Notes: a model not told the origin generated them from the sequence alone. Positions 1 through 9,765 are shown, counted from the first letter of the stretch. The stretch is DNA of 64,000 nucleotides from Lachnospiraceae bacterium (GCA_024692905.1 JAILLY010000076.1:1-64000); one strand, 5' to 3'. Numbers and translations are program-made.

Positions 1-149
1 GAAATCAGTGTTTCCTAAGAAAGTGTCTTTAATGCTTATCCTTATAGAATTAGTAGTTGACTACATCACGTTTCTGTTGTTTTTGTGGTCAAATTGTGGT
101 CAAATGACTGTTGCAGTCTCAATAAATCCAGTGTTTATGCATCTTCCGA
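1..149. other. non-coding left edge with an 11-bp tandem repeat
   Basis: No gene is supported here. The 11-mer TGTGGTCAAAT occurs twice head to tail at 84-94 and 95-105. Read on the minus strand, the stretch encodes a short open tail ending in FDHNLTTKTTET and a stop. This resembles the C-terminal ends of some Firmicute tyrosine recombinases, but there is no upstream integrase body. It could be a leftover of an integrated element or an attachment region; the evidence is weak. Confidence 0.3.
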
Positions 150-1592
150 TTACCCTATCAACCAGTCGTACATCTCCTGATATTTAAGGGCGCTGACTTT
201 CCATGAAAAGTCAACCGCCATCGCACGGTCTATCATCTTGTTCCACTCGCGCCTGTGATTGGTATATACGTCATAGGCATAACGGATGGTCCCGAGCATC
301 TCGTGGGCATTGTAATTAACAAACGAAAATCCGGTTCCGGTACTCTCATAGCGGTTGTATGACTCTACCGTATCCTTAAGACCTCCGGTCTCGCGGACGA
401 TCGGGATGGTCCCGTAACGCAGTGCCATAAGCTGCGACAGGCCGCAGGGCTCAAACAGCGACGGCATAAGGAAGGCATCGGAACTTGCATATATCTTATG
501 CGACAGGCCTTCGGAATAATAAATATTTGCGGATACCTTGTTCCCGTACTTCCAGTCAAAATGCCTGAACATATTCTCGTAACGCTCCTCACCGGTACCG
601 AGGATAACGATCTGGATATCCATCTGACAAAGTTCATCCATAACGTAAGCGATAAGGTCGAAGCCCTTCTGATCGGTAAGCCTTGAAACTATACCGAGCA
701 TGAATTTCTTATCATCCTTATCAAGACCAAGCTCCTCCTGCAGGGCACGTTTATTCTTAACCTTCTCTTTGCGGAAGTCACGCGCCTCATACGGGAACTC
801 GATAAACTTATCCGTAGTCGGATTATAATCCGTATAATCGATACCGTTCACGATTCCGCGAAGGTCATTGCTGCGGGCCTTTAAAAGTCCGTCAAGTCCC
901 TCACCGTAAAACGGCATCTTTATCTCTTCGGCATAGGTTTCGGATACTGTGGTAATAGCATCGGCAAACACGATACCGCCCTTTAACATATTGCCGTCCT
1001 TATAAGCTTCAAGCTTATCGGGAGTAAAATAGTAATCCGGCAGCCCCGAATATGCCTTTATGGTCTTCACGTCCCATACGCCTTGGAATTTCAGGTTATG
1101 TATGGTCATTATGGATTTCATATTACGGTAAAAGTCACCTTCGTGGAAGCGTTCCTTAAGATAAACCGGTATAAGGCCCGTCTGCCAGTCATGACAGTGT
1201 ACGATATCCGGCCTGAAATCAACTACGGGAAGTATGGAAAGAGCTGCCTTACAGAAGAAGCAGAACTTCTCGATATCCCAAAGAACATCACCGTAGGGCT
1301 TGGGGCCTGCAAAATAATGCTCATTATCAACGAAGTAATATGTAATACCCAGATAAACCAGCTTCATGATACCGACATACAGGGTCTTGTTATCCATATC
1401 CATATAGAAATGGCCGACATATTCCATCTGATCCTTGTATTCCTGCGGGATGCACATATACTTGGGCAGCACCACCCTGCAGTCAAAATACTTCTTATCA
1501 AGGCACTGGGGAAGCGAACCGACTACATCTGCCAGTCCTCCCGTCTTGACAAAGGGTACACATTCGGATGCAACAAACAAGATTTTTTTCAT
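150..1592 (-). CDS. glgA: glycogen synthase (ADP-glucose type)
   Basis: The 480-residue product is a full-length family GT5 glycogen synthase. It transfers glucose from ADP-glucose to the growing alpha-1,4-glucan in the cytoplasm. The N-terminal motif KTGGLADVVGSLP (about residues 17-29) is the substrate-binding KxGGL signature, and the C-terminal half carries the conserved PSLFEPCGLSQLMALRYG segment of the second Rossmann lobe. The start is the ATG giving MKKILFVASE, the usual beginning of this family. A TATAAT-like -10 lies about 50 bp upstream. No other glycogen gene is in the window, so pathway partners must lie elsewhere. The family assignment is secure. Confidence 0.95.
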   Translation of the reverse strand: MKKILFVASECVPFVKTGGLADVVGSLPQCLDKKYFDCRVVLPKYMCIPQEYKDQMEYVGHFYMDMDNKTLYVGIMKLVYLGITYYFVDNEHYFAGPKPYGDVLWDIEKFCFFCKAALSILPVVDFRPDIVHCHDWQTGLIPVYLKERFHEGDFYRNMKSIMTIHNLKFQGVWDVKTIKAYSGLPDYYFTPDKLEAYKDGNMLKGGIVFADAITTVSETYAEEIKMPFYGEGLDGLLKARSNDLRGIVNGIDYTDYNPTTDKFIEFPYEARDFRKEKVKNKRALQEELGLDKDDKKFMLGIVSRLTDQKGFDLIAYVMDELCQMDIQIVILGTGEERYENMFRHFDWKYGNKVSANIYYSEGLSHKIYASSDAFLMPSLFEPCGLSQLMALRYGTIPIVRETGGLKDTVESYNRYESTGTGFSFVNYNAHEMLGTIRYAYDVYTNHRREWNKMIDRAMAVDFSWKVSALKYQEMYDWLIG

Positions 1593-1639
1593 TGACAGCG
1601 GCCCTCCAAAATACCAAAAACCGTCACATTTACATGCAT

Positions 1640-1645
1640 ATTATA
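1640..1645 (-). promoter_or_regulatory. possible -10 element for glgA
   Basis: TATAAT on the minus strand lies about 50 bp before the glgA start in the 115-bp gap after the preceding gene. No good -35 hexamer is seen at 16-18 bp, so this is only a weak promoter call. Confidence 0.35.
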
Positions 1646-1707
1646 CTAAATCCCATCCAAAAATACCACACCAATATTACGGTCACACCTTCAGCCCTGC
1701 GCGTTCT

Positions 1708-2889
1708 TTATCTGAATCCGGCCGCATTAAGCTTAACGATGTCATAAGAATCCTCATATTTCGAGACTACATTCTTTATCACTGATGAATGGTTATAGGA
1801 TGCAGACATTATCTCGGGCATGCTCATATCATATACAAGTATCCCTTCGGCATTAAGCTTAAAATCACTGAACCTGACTACCGCATGGCAGGGACAGGTC
1901 ACCCCGTCAGCCTGGGTTATCTGCACGGAATACATGATATCCAGCTCATTATAATCATTTCCGGTCTTGCCGGCTTCATCGGGATTGACTGTTTTAAAAT
2001 AGATCTCCTCGACCGAAGGCGATACATAACGGAAGGTTGGTTGCTGATTTATGTAAACCGGAACCAGATGAGCCTCACAGAAGATCCTGACCCCGTACTC
2101 ATTGGCATCAACAAACGCCTTACGTCCTTCGTTCACGGCTTCCTGGATCACCGAATCGGGGATCTCGGAAATATCCGTCACATACTTTCCGCATCCTTCA
2201 ACCGTATAATCCCTTACACAGTCAGCCGATGCGGCATCGATATAATAATTGTCGTTCAGCTTCACGCCATCCTCAAAATAACATCTTATGCTTACGGTAT
2301 CTCCCAGTGAGTAAACTTCCTTCTCCTCCACCGGCGCAAACCTAAGCGAGTGGATCAGCGGGTTTAAACTGTTATTCGTGACAGTCATCGTTATCGATGG
2401 CGAGGTGCCTTCAAACGTCACCGAAAGATCCCTGAACAGATCGTCTATTCCAAGCGGCTTCGCATTCGAAAGACCGCTCACCGTATATACAGCCTCCGAT
2501 GCATTGACATTAATCTTAAGGCGCCTTGCAAGTTCCTCGTCAAACAGATATGATACCGTGATCTCGTCACCGTTTTTTAGAAAACCGCCGTCTGTGCTCA
2601 TTGCCTCTATACCGGCAGCAAACCTCAGGAAATCATCATCCGTGACCTTTTTATCCTTTATAACGGCGCCGCTTCGCGCAGCCATTATCGCTCTTATATC
2701 CGAAAACAGCCTGTCATCATTCCTGCTTATGGCCACGGTCCCGCTGTCATTGTATCCTTCATAAGCGACCTCAAAATAGTCGCTTAAGACGATCGTGTCA
2801 CCTTCGGTCGCATTTACGGCAACAAAGACGGCCGCTCCCGCAATAACCGCTATCAGCGGTATCAGTACAAATAACAAAATACGTTTCAT
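1708..2889 (-). CDS. exported protein of unknown function
   Basis: The 393-residue product begins with a basic-hydrophobic segment (MKRILLFVLIPLIAVIAGAA) that looks like an uncleaved signal anchor or signal peptide, so most of the protein should be outside the membrane. The rest is rich in beta-prone stretches. It has a region like VSIRCYFEDGVKLNDNYYI in the middle and paired cysteines (CPCH) near residue 335. I do not recognise a named family. The gene starts 6 bp after recN ends, so it is probably the last gene of the recN operon. In Bacillus and many Clostridia the genes after recN are spoIVB and spo0A; this protein resembles neither. Confidence 0.75.
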   Translation of the reverse strand: MKRILLFVLIPLIAVIAGAAVFVAVNATEGDTIVLSDYFEVAYEGYNDSGTVAISRNDDRLFSDIRAIMAARSGAVIKDKKVTDDDFLRFAAGIEAMSTDGGFLKNGDEITVSYLFDEELARRLKINVNASEAVYTVSGLSNAKPLGIDDLFRDLSVTFEGTSPSITMTVTNNSLNPLIHSLRFAPVEEKEVYSLGDTVSIRCYFEDGVKLNDNYYIDAASADCVRDYTVEGCGKYVTDISEIPDSVIQEAVNEGRKAFVDANEYGVRIFCEAHLVPVYINQQPTFRYVSPSVEEIYFKTVNPDEAGKTGNDYNELDIMYSVQITQADGVTCPCHAVVRFSDFKLNAEGILVYDMSMPEIMSASYNHSSVIKNVVSKYEDSYDIVKLNAAGFR

Positions 2890-2895
2890 TTCCCC

Positions 2896-4575
2896 TTACC
2901 TGATGCTGTCTGCCAGCATCTTCATCTCCTTTGCATTATTTATCACACTCTCTGTTATCATTGCTCCTCCGAGCATCCTGGCAAGCTCCATCACGGCCTC
3001 GTCCCCGTCAAGAAGCTTAACCTCGGTTCTGGTGTGTGTCCCCTCAACACCCTTGCTTATCTCAAAATGCATATCCGCCATCGCCGCTATCTGCGGAAGA
3101 TGCGTAATGCATATGACCTGCTTATCCTTAGACAGACGCTTGAGCTTCTCGGATACCTTCTGAGCGGTCCGCCCGCTTATACCCGCATCTATCTCATCGA
3201 ATATCAGGGTCTTTATATCATCTCTGTCCGCAAGTACGGATTTAAACGCAAGCATGACTCTCGACAGTTCTCCGCCGGAGGCAACATCCTTAAGCGGCCT
3301 TAACTTTTCGCCCGGATTGGTGCTTATAAGAAAAGTTATACCATCATATCCGTGGCGGCCTATATGATCCTTATCCTGTGAAACCCCGATCTCAAAGCGG
3401 GCATCAAGGAAATTAAGGTCATAAAGGGCTTCCTTGAGTTTGCCGGAAAGGACCGCTGCTTCCTTCTTCCGGATCGCAGAGATCTTATCCGCAAGTCCGG
3501 TCATCTCATCCCGGGCCTTATCATGCTTCTCCTTAAGCGCCAGAAGATAATTATCGTAATCAAGATAACGCTCGAGCATCTTCTGCTTCTCTTCAAGATA
3601 CTCGTTAACCTTCTCTATGCTTCCCCCGTACCGTGCCTTGATACGGTTTATGATATTAAGACGCTGCTCAACCTCCTCGAACCTGCCCTGCGAATCATCA
3701 AGATCGTCATTATATGCCGCAACAGAGCGGTTAAAGTCATTTAACAGCCCGTCAATATCCGTAAGTTCACGTATGAGCGGGGCAAGCGCTTCATCATATG
3801 CCTCGACCGACTTAAGCTTACCCAATGCACGCCCTATAAGGGAACCGGCGCCCGAATCACCCTCATAGCCGCTGCATGAATGAGCATATTCCACGGCCTC
3901 AAGGATCGCCCTGGAATTTGAAAGTTTCCGGTATTCAGCCTCAAGTATCTCATCCTCACCTTCACTGAGCGCCGCACTTAATATCTCATCCACCTCAAAC
4001 CCGGCAAGTTCCTTTTCCTTGTCTATCCCGCCTTCCTTTGCAAGGGCCTCATTTAATTCCTTCTCGATCAGAGCATGTTCATCATACGCCTTTGCAAGTC
4101 TTTCGGGCAGATCCCCAAGTTCGTCCCGGCAGAAATTATCAAGCATTTCCCGCTGTCTGTCCGGATACAGCAGCGACTGGTGCTCATGCTGTCCGTGTAT
4201 GTCTATAAGAACTCCCGCAAGCTCCTTAAGAACTGCCGTCGAGGCTGACTCTCCGTTTATACGGATCGTATTCCTGCCCTTCATTATCCTTCTTTGGAGC
4301 ACGACACAGTCATCCTGCCGCGGTATATCAAGTTCATCAAGTTTGGCCCTTACTTCATCGGAATCCGCCGAAAAAGTAAGCTCACACAGGGCATATTCGG
4401 CATCATCTCTGACAGTATCGGCTTTCATCCTTTTTCCGAGGGCGAAATTGATCGAATCGATAAGAATTGACTTTCCCGCACCTGTCTCACCCGTAAGTAT
4501 ATTGAGTCCTTCGCCAAAGTCAAGCTCAACATCATCTATGAGCGCAATATTCTTCACATGTAAATTCAGCAGCAT
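2896..4575 (-). CDS. recN: DNA repair ATPase RecN
   Basis: The 559-residue SMC-like ATPase acts in double-strand break repair, binding DNA ends and promoting recombination. The N-terminal ATPase half has Walker A GETGAGKS (29-36). The middle is a long coiled-coil region. The C-terminal half has the ABC signature SGGELSRVMLA and Walker B LIFDEIDAGISG. The length is typical. It follows argR with a 9-bp gap, the same order as in Bacillus subtilis (ahrC-recN). It is a confident ortholog. Confidence 0.97.
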   Translation of the reverse strand: MLLNLHVKNIALIDDVELDFGEGLNILTGETGAGKSILIDSINFALGKRMKADTVRDDAEYALCELTFSADSDEVRAKLDELDIPRQDDCVVLQRRIMKGRNTIRINGESASTAVLKELAGVLIDIHGQHEHQSLLYPDRQREMLDNFCRDELGDLPERLAKAYDEHALIEKELNEALAKEGGIDKEKELAGFEVDEILSAALSEGEDEILEAEYRKLSNSRAILEAVEYAHSCSGYEGDSGAGSLIGRALGKLKSVEAYDEALAPLIRELTDIDGLLNDFNRSVAAYNDDLDDSQGRFEEVEQRLNIINRIKARYGGSIEKVNEYLEEKQKMLERYLDYDNYLLALKEKHDKARDEMTGLADKISAIRKKEAAVLSGKLKEALYDLNFLDARFEIGVSQDKDHIGRHGYDGITFLISTNPGEKLRPLKDVASGGELSRVMLAFKSVLADRDDIKTLIFDEIDAGISGRTAQKVSEKLKRLSKDKQVICITHLPQIAAMADMHFEISKGVEGTHTRTEVKLLDGDEAVMELARMLGGAMITESVINNAKEMKMLADSIR

Positions 4576-4584
4576 TCTATCCCC

Positions 4585-5034
4585 TTAAACCAGCAACTTA
4601 TCAATCTCATTCATAACCTTTACCGTATCTTCCGTGGTCCTTACGGCACACATTACGGTATCATCCCCTGCGATACTCCCGACTATCTGCGGAAAATCAA
4701 GCGCATCAATGGATGCCGCCACCGCCATTGCCATACCGGAAAGGGTCCTTATCACCAGAATGTTCTGCGCCATGTCCATTGACTTGAAACCGGCCCTCAA
4801 CACATTCACATATTTCTCATCGGTCCCTTCACCCGCACCCGAATGGACCGCGTATCTCTGACGTCCGTCACCGGCAGGTATCTTTATAAGGTTTAACTGT
4901 TTGATATCCCTTGATACGGTAGCCTGAGTAACCTGGTATCCTTCGCGGTTCAGGCGGTCGGCAAGTTCTTCCTGTGTCTGTATCACATTATTCGATATTA
5001 TCTCAAGGATCTTACTCCGTCTGTCCACACTCAT
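4585..5034 (-). CDS. argR: arginine repressor ArgR/AhrC
   Basis: The 149-residue product has an N-terminal winged helix for operator binding (with the QEELADRLNREG helix) and a C-terminal hexamerisation and arginine-binding domain carrying the GDDT motif (SIAGDDTVMCAV). In the family it senses L-arginine and represses arginine biosynthesis or activates catabolism. No arginine biosynthesis genes are in this window. It lies between nadK and recN; its ATG overlaps the end region of nadK at 5034, suggesting translational coupling. Confidence 0.96.
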   Translation of the reverse strand: MSVDRRSKILEIISNNVIQTQEELADRLNREGYQVTQATVSRDIKQLNLIKIPAGDGRQRYAVHSGAGEGTDEKYVNVLRAGFKSMDMAQNILVIRTLSGMAMAVAASIDALDFPQIVGSIAGDDTVMCAVRTTEDTVKVMNEIDKLLV

Positions 5035-5876
5035 CAGTTTATCCTCTTAAACTTCCTTCTTAATATCTCAAGGAAGCCCTCGCTGCCTATCTTGATTATC
5101 CTTGTCACTCCCGCAGCCTTGCTTATCATGACTTTATCGTCGGCCTTAAGATCTATCGTAGCATATCCGTCACAGGATACGCATGCTTCCATCTCAAGCT
5201 TATACCTGCTCTCACATACCTCTATCATAATCTCGTCATCAGCCGACAGGACAACGGGGCGGATATTAAGGCTGTGCGGACAGATCGGAGTTATCAGCAT
5301 TATGTTTGACCCCGGTTCCACAATGGGGCCGCCCGCAGACAGGTTATATCCGGTGGAACCCGTGGGAGTCGAAACTATTATACCGTCGGCATCATAGGTC
5401 GTCAGGAACTTGCCGTTCACATACAGGCGGTATCTTACAACACGAAGCGATCCGTGCCTGGTTACTACTATATCATTAAGCGCAGTATGCTCATCACCCA
5501 GGGTGGAAGCCTTGAGCATAATGCGCTCTTCTACGTCATATTTATCCGCTATGAGCAGGTCGAGAGCCGGGATGATGTTATTCTTCTCAACCTCGGCAAG
5601 AAAACCGAGTGTCCCGAGATTGATACCAAGAAGCGGAACATCCTTGTCAACAAGGGCACCCGCGACCTGTATCAGGGTCCCGTCACCTCCAAGGACCAGA
5701 ACGCACTCCGCACCGGCGTCGATCGCCTCTTCAAGTTTACGGGCGTGTACATTTCCGTGCGTGACCTGAATAAGGGTACAGTTACATTCGTTTTTCTTAA
5801 GATGATCCCTTATAAGATACGATACCTCGTTATCGGGATCCCTCTCCTTATTTGATACTATCAGATAATTTTTCAT
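5034..5876 (-). CDS. nadK: NAD kinase
   Basis: The 280-residue cytoplasmic enzyme phosphorylates NAD to NADP. The diagnostic GGDGT motif is at about residues 63-67. The substrate loop NDIVV and the TPTGSTGY glycine-rich loop follow at the expected distances. The start overlaps the last codons of tlyA by 29 bp, and the stop touches the argR start, so the genes are tightly coupled. Length and motifs match the family, with no anomaly. Confidence 0.97.
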   Translation of the reverse strand: MKNYLIVSNKERDPDNEVSYLIRDHLKKNECNCTLIQVTHGNVHARKLEEAIDAGAECVLVLGGDGTLIQVAGALVDKDVPLLGINLGTLGFLAEVEKNNIIPALDLLIADKYDVEERIMLKASTLGDEHTALNDIVVTRHGSLRVVRYRLYVNGKFLTTYDADGIIVSTPTGSTGYNLSAGGPIVEPGSNIMLITPICPHSLNIRPVVLSADDEIMIEVCESRYKLEMEACVSCDGYATIDLKADDKVMISKAAGVTRIIKIGSEGFLEILRRKFKRIN

Positions 5877-6681
5877 TTGCCTTCTCCGTGATCATGGAAA
5901 TGATCTCATCCGTAACTTCCGGCTCATTTTGGTTTACATAACCCTCCGGGTTCTTCTTAAGCCAGATCAGATACTCTATATTCCCTTCCGGGCCTTTAAT
6001 GGGCGAATAGGTAAGGCCCAGGGGCGTAAATCCGTTTCCTTCCGCATCGGCCCTCACCTTGCGTATGACCTCCTCATGTACGGCTCTGTCCCTTACAACG
6101 CCCTTCTTACCGACCTTCTCCCTGCCTGCCTCAAACTGGGGTTTTATAAGGCATACCATTGATGCTCCGTCCTTGAGCAGGGGATATGCCGCCGGGAGTA
6201 TCTTGTCGAGTGATATGAACGATACATCGCATGAGGCAAAATCGATCACGTCGTCTATATCCCCCGGGACAACGTATCTGAAATTGGTCTTCTCCATGCA
6301 TACGACACGCTCATCATTTCTTAATTTCCAGTCAAGCTGTCCGTGTCCGACATCCACGGCATATACCTTTGCAGCTCCGTTCTGCAGCATGCAGTCTGTA
6401 AATCCCCCCGTCGAAGCGCCTATATCCATACAGATGCATCCCGTAAGTAAAAGAGGGAATTCGGCAAGCGCCTTCTCAAGCTTAAGCCCTCCGCGGCTCA
6501 CATATTTAAGCGGATCGGTCTTGACCATGATATCAAGACCCTCCTCTTCAAACACCGAACCGGCCTTATCCTCCCTCTGGCCCTTTATGAACACATTCCC
6601 GGACATTATTATCGCCTTGGCCTTCTCACGCGAAGACGCATAGCCGAGATTAACAAGGATCACATCAAGCCTCTGCTTCAT
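5848..6681 (-). CDS. tlyA: TlyA-family rRNA 2'-O-methyltransferase
   Basis: The 277-residue protein has an N-terminal S4 RNA-binding domain (about 1-60, starting MKQRLDVILVNLG) and an FtsJ-like methyltransferase domain with SAM motif DIGASTGGFTDCML. Members methylate ribosomal RNA; some are annotated as hemolysins. I chose the ATG at 6681 over an upstream one because AAGGGGAGG sits just before it and the S4 domain begins there. It lies 13 bp after dxs and overlaps nadK. This is the yqxC position of Bacillus. Confidence 0.93.
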   Translation of the reverse strand: MKQRLDVILVNLGYASSREKAKAIIMSGNVFIKGQREDKAGSVFEEEGLDIMVKTDPLKYVSRGGLKLEKALAEFPLLLTGCICMDIGASTGGFTDCMLQNGAAKVYAVDVGHGQLDWKLRNDERVVCMEKTNFRYVVPGDIDDVIDFASCDVSFISLDKILPAAYPLLKDGASMVCLIKPQFEAGREKVGKKGVVRDRAVHEEVIRKVRADAEGNGFTPLGLTYSPIKGPEGNIEYLIWLKKNPEGYVNQNEPEVTDEIISMITEKANEKLSDSIK

Positions 6682-6694
6682 AATGCGCCTCCCC

Positions 6695-8605
6695 TTAATC
6701 CTGCTTCCCGTCAAACACGGTCCCGGAATCCCTGCGATGCTTGTTTCCCCAGCTTATATACGAGGAAATGATCCGTTTGACTATTGATTCACGGTCGATA
6801 CAGACTTCCTTCTTTAAGAGTTCCACATTGCCGTGTTCTATATAGTCATCCGGAAGTGCTATCACGAGCACATCGGTATCGAGCTTGTTCTCAAATACAT
6901 ACTCCATTATCTTCTCGCCCATTCCGCCGTCCTTAACCCCCTCTTCGAGAGTCACGATCAGCGAATGAGTCCGGCTCAGATCATCTATGACTGCGGTATC
7001 TACGGGCTTTGCAAACCTTGCGTTTACAAGGCTGCACGGATATCCCCTTTCCTTCAGGTCAAGCCTTACCTCTGCGGCAGTCTCGACCATGCTTCCGAGA
7101 GCAAAAAGGGCGATGTCGTTTTCCTCATAAATGACCTCACTCCTGCCGTATTCAACAGGCATCCTGAACTCCTCAAGTCCGTCATATGCCTCACCTCTGG
7201 GATACCTTACAGCCACAGGGCTTTCCAGGGCCACGGCAAACTTGATCATATCGGACAGTTCCCATTTATTCTTGGGTGCCATCACAGTCATATTCGGTAT
7301 CGAAGACAGATACGAAATATCAAATATCCCCTGATGCGTCTCACCGTCAGCTCCTACAAGGCCGGCCCGGTCTATCGCAAATATGACCGGAAGGTTCTGG
7401 ATGCAGACATCATGCAGTATCTGATCATATGCACGCTGCAGGAACGAGGAATAAACCGCAACTATAGGTTTAAGTCCGCCTGCCGCAAGTCCTGCCGCGA
7501 ACGTAACCGCGTGCTCTTCGGCGATACCGACATCGAAGAACCTGTCGGGATACATATTGGAAAATCTCTTAAGGCCGGTTCCGTCAGGCATTGCCGCAGT
7601 GATCGCGACCACCTGATCGTTCCTGGCTCCGAGCTTGGTCATAACGGTTGAAAATATATCGGTATACGCCGGCTTCCTCTTTTTTATCGGAAGTCCCGTG
7701 CGGATATCGAAAGGCTCCGCTCCGTGGAACCTTGCGGGATGCCGCTCCGCAGGCATATAGCCCTTTCCCTTCTTGGTTATCACATGGACGAGCACGCATT
7801 TGGGAAGCTTGCGGGCCTCCTTTAACATCTTGACCATCGCGGAAACGTCATGACCGTCCACGGGCCCGAGATACGTAATACCCATATCCTCAAAAAACAT
7901 GCCGGGAACTACAAGCTGTTTAACACCGCTCTTATAACGCTTAAGAGTATCAACAAGCTGCGGTCCCCTGGGAAACTTGTTAAGCGTGTTCTCAAGTCCT
8001 ATCTTGAAATCCTTATATGCGTCGGCCGTACGGATCTTACGCAGATATTTGCTGACTCCTCCGACGTTCTCGGCGATCGACATATTATTGTCATTGAGGA
8101 TTATCACATAATTGGTATCAAGCCTTGCGGCATTATTGAGTGCCTCATAAGCCATACCGCCGGTAAGTGCGCCGTCTCCTATCACGGCATATACCGCATG
8201 GTCACCGCCCTTTAAATCCCTTGCCTTTACAAGCCCGAGCCCGGCCGAGACCGATGTTGAGCTGTGGCCGGTATCAAAAGCATCGCAGCGGCTCTCCTTG
8301 CGCTTGGGAAATCCGCTCATGCCGCCGTACTTACGCAGGGTTTCAAAGCCCTCCTGCCTTCCGGTGAGCAGCTTATGGGTATAGGACTGATGCCCGACAT
8401 CCCATATTATCTTATCCTTCGGCAGATCGGCCACAAGATGGAGAGCCATCGTAAGTTCCACCGCACCGAGGTTCGAGCCGAGGTGGCCTCCGGTCACGCT
8501 TATCTTGTTTATAAGGAATTCCCTTATCTCCCTTGCAAGATCGTCATACTGGGAAGGCGGGATATCCTTTATGTCATTGGCTTTTTTTATGTTCTCAAGT
8601 ACCAC
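6695..8605 (-). CDS. dxs: 1-deoxy-D-xylulose-5-phosphate synthase
   Basis: The 636-residue thiamine-diphosphate enzyme makes DXP from pyruvate and glyceraldehyde 3-phosphate, the first step of the MEP isoprenoid pathway. The TPP motif begins GDGALTGGMAYEALNN and includes NDNNMSI further on. The transketolase pyrimidine-binding domain starts near YTDIFSTVM, with the conserved GLVGADGETHQG. The start is a GTG at 8605 with GAGGG seven bases before it. It is followed by tlyA and preceded by ispA, so early and middle isoprenoid steps are co-transcribed. Confidence 0.97.
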   Translation of the reverse strand: MVLENIKKANDIKDIPPSQYDDLAREIREFLINKISVTGGHLGSNLGAVELTMALHLVADLPKDKIIWDVGHQSYTHKLLTGRQEGFETLRKYGGMSGFPKRKESRCDAFDTGHSSTSVSAGLGLVKARDLKGGDHAVYAVIGDGALTGGMAYEALNNAARLDTNYVIILNDNNMSIAENVGGVSKYLRKIRTADAYKDFKIGLENTLNKFPRGPQLVDTLKRYKSGVKQLVVPGMFFEDMGITYLGPVDGHDVSAMVKMLKEARKLPKCVLVHVITKKGKGYMPAERHPARFHGAEPFDIRTGLPIKKRKPAYTDIFSTVMTKLGARNDQVVAITAAMPDGTGLKRFSNMYPDRFFDVGIAEEHAVTFAAGLAAGGLKPIVAVYSSFLQRAYDQILHDVCIQNLPVIFAIDRAGLVGADGETHQGIFDISYLSSIPNMTVMAPKNKWELSDMIKFAVALESPVAVRYPRGEAYDGLEEFRMPVEYGRSEVIYEENDIALFALGSMVETAAEVRLDLKERGYPCSLVNARFAKPVDTAVIDDLSRTHSLIVTLEEGVKDGGMGEKIMEYVFENKLDTDVLVIALPDDYIEHGNVELLKKEVCIDRESIVKRIISSYISWGNKHRRDSGTVFDGKQD

Positions 8606-8651
8606 TGTGTATCCCTCTTGACGGGTGCCTGCGCTTCATGGCGCGATACTG

Positions 8652-9560
8652 TCACCTGTCGCGGTCAATAAGGAACTTTATCAGTTCCTCCAGAAATTCA
8701 TTTTTCTTATCAAGTTTGCCAAGGAGCTCTATTGCCCTCTGCGAATACCTGTTTACATCCTCGGTCGCTGTTTTAAGCCCCTTTATGGTCACGTATGTGG
8801 TCTTGTGATTCTTGCTGTCCGAGCCGACGGGCTTGCCGAGTATCTTGGGATTGCCGGTAACATCAAGGATATCATCCTTTATCTGGAATGCGATCCCCAC
8901 GGCTTCACCGACGCCCTCCATGATATCGGTTTCATCTTCGGTCGCGCCGCCGAGAACCGCTCCTATGGTAAGCGCCGCCTGGATGAGCGCCCCTGTCTTT
9001 AACCTGAATATGAACAGTATGCTGTCTTCGCTTAATGCGATATTATTATCTTCAGCCTCAACATCATATACCTGGCCTCCGACCATACCGTATATTCCGG
9101 ACTTGTCGGCAAGTATCTTAAATGCCTTTAATGCCCTTGAGGTGAGTACCGGATCGTCGATACACAAGTCAAGTGAATGTGCGACTGTCTCATAAGCCTT
9201 ATTGAGCAATGCATCACCCGTCAGGATAGCCATATCCTCACCGTAAACGATGTGTGTGGTCTTCTTGCCCCTGCGGTACTCGTCATTATCCATTGCCGGA
9301 AGATCGTCATGAACAAGCGAATATGTATGGATCATCTCAAGCGCTGCCATAAAAGCACCGAGACAGGGATGTTCCCCGCCAAACAGCAGGCATGCCTCCC
9401 TCATCATCACGGGTCTCAGCCGCTTTCCTCCCGACAACAGACTGTAATTCATGGCGGAAAGCACGGTCTTCTGATAACCCTCCTCGCCGGAGACGCCGTA
9501 CTTTATGACCATCTCCTCCGCGGTTCTGACTCTGTCCCTTAATTCTTCATTGAAATTCAT
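8652..9560 (-). CDS. ispA: farnesyl/geranyl diphosphate synthase
   Basis: The 302-residue trans-prenyltransferase condenses IPP with allylic diphosphates to give farnesyl diphosphate. The first aspartate-rich motif is within DDLPAMDNDEYRRG and the second is DDILD in KDDILDVTGN. The start overlaps the xseB end by 14 bp. Length and motifs fit the short-chain class. The exact chain length of the product cannot be read from the sequence. Confidence 0.95.
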   Translation of the reverse strand: MNFNEELRDRVRTAEEMVIKYGVSGEEGYQKTVLSAMNYSLLSGGKRLRPVMMREACLLFGGEHPCLGAFMAALEMIHTYSLVHDDLPAMDNDEYRRGKKTTHIVYGEDMAILTGDALLNKAYETVAHSLDLCIDDPVLTSRALKAFKILADKSGIYGMVGGQVYDVEAEDNNIALSEDSILFIFRLKTGALIQAALTIGAVLGGATEDETDIMEGVGEAVGIAFQIKDDILDVTGNPKILGKPVGSDSKNHKTTYVTIKGLKTATEDVNRYSQRAIELLGKLDKKNEFLEELIKFLIDRDR

Positions 9561-9765
9561 TCAGCTCACCTTCTTCGTTTAAAAGCATAACCTGACCTTC
9601 AACTGCCTTAAGCCGCTCATCGCAGAACTTAAGCAGTTCCATCCCCTCCTTGTACAGGGCAAAGGACTGCTCGAGCGGTACATCCTCCGTCAACTTATCA
9701 AGTGTTTCATCAACCTTACCGAGTGCCTCCTCAAGAGTCAGCTTCTCCATTTCCTCTTTCGTCAT
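9547..9765 (-). CDS. xseB: exodeoxyribonuclease VII small subunit
   Basis: The 72-residue subunit has the family motif MEKLTLEEALGKVDETLDKL and a following helical segment ending with the KAVEGQVMLLNEEG region. It binds XseA to form exonuclease VII, which degrades single-stranded DNA. Starts at 9765 (MTKEEMEK) or 9750 (MEKLTLEE) are both possible. An ATG further upstream would add about 20 unrelated residues read from inside xseA, so I rejected it. It overlaps xseA at one end and ispA at the other. Confidence 0.93.
   Translation of the reverse strand: MTKEEMEKLTLEEALGKVDETLDKLTEDVPLEQSFALYKEGMELLKFCDERLKAVEGQVMLLNEEGELNEFQ

Noticed and set aside
1083..1595. Plus-strand open frame across glgA
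   Set aside because: It is a shadow frame opposite a complete, well-conserved glycogen synthase.
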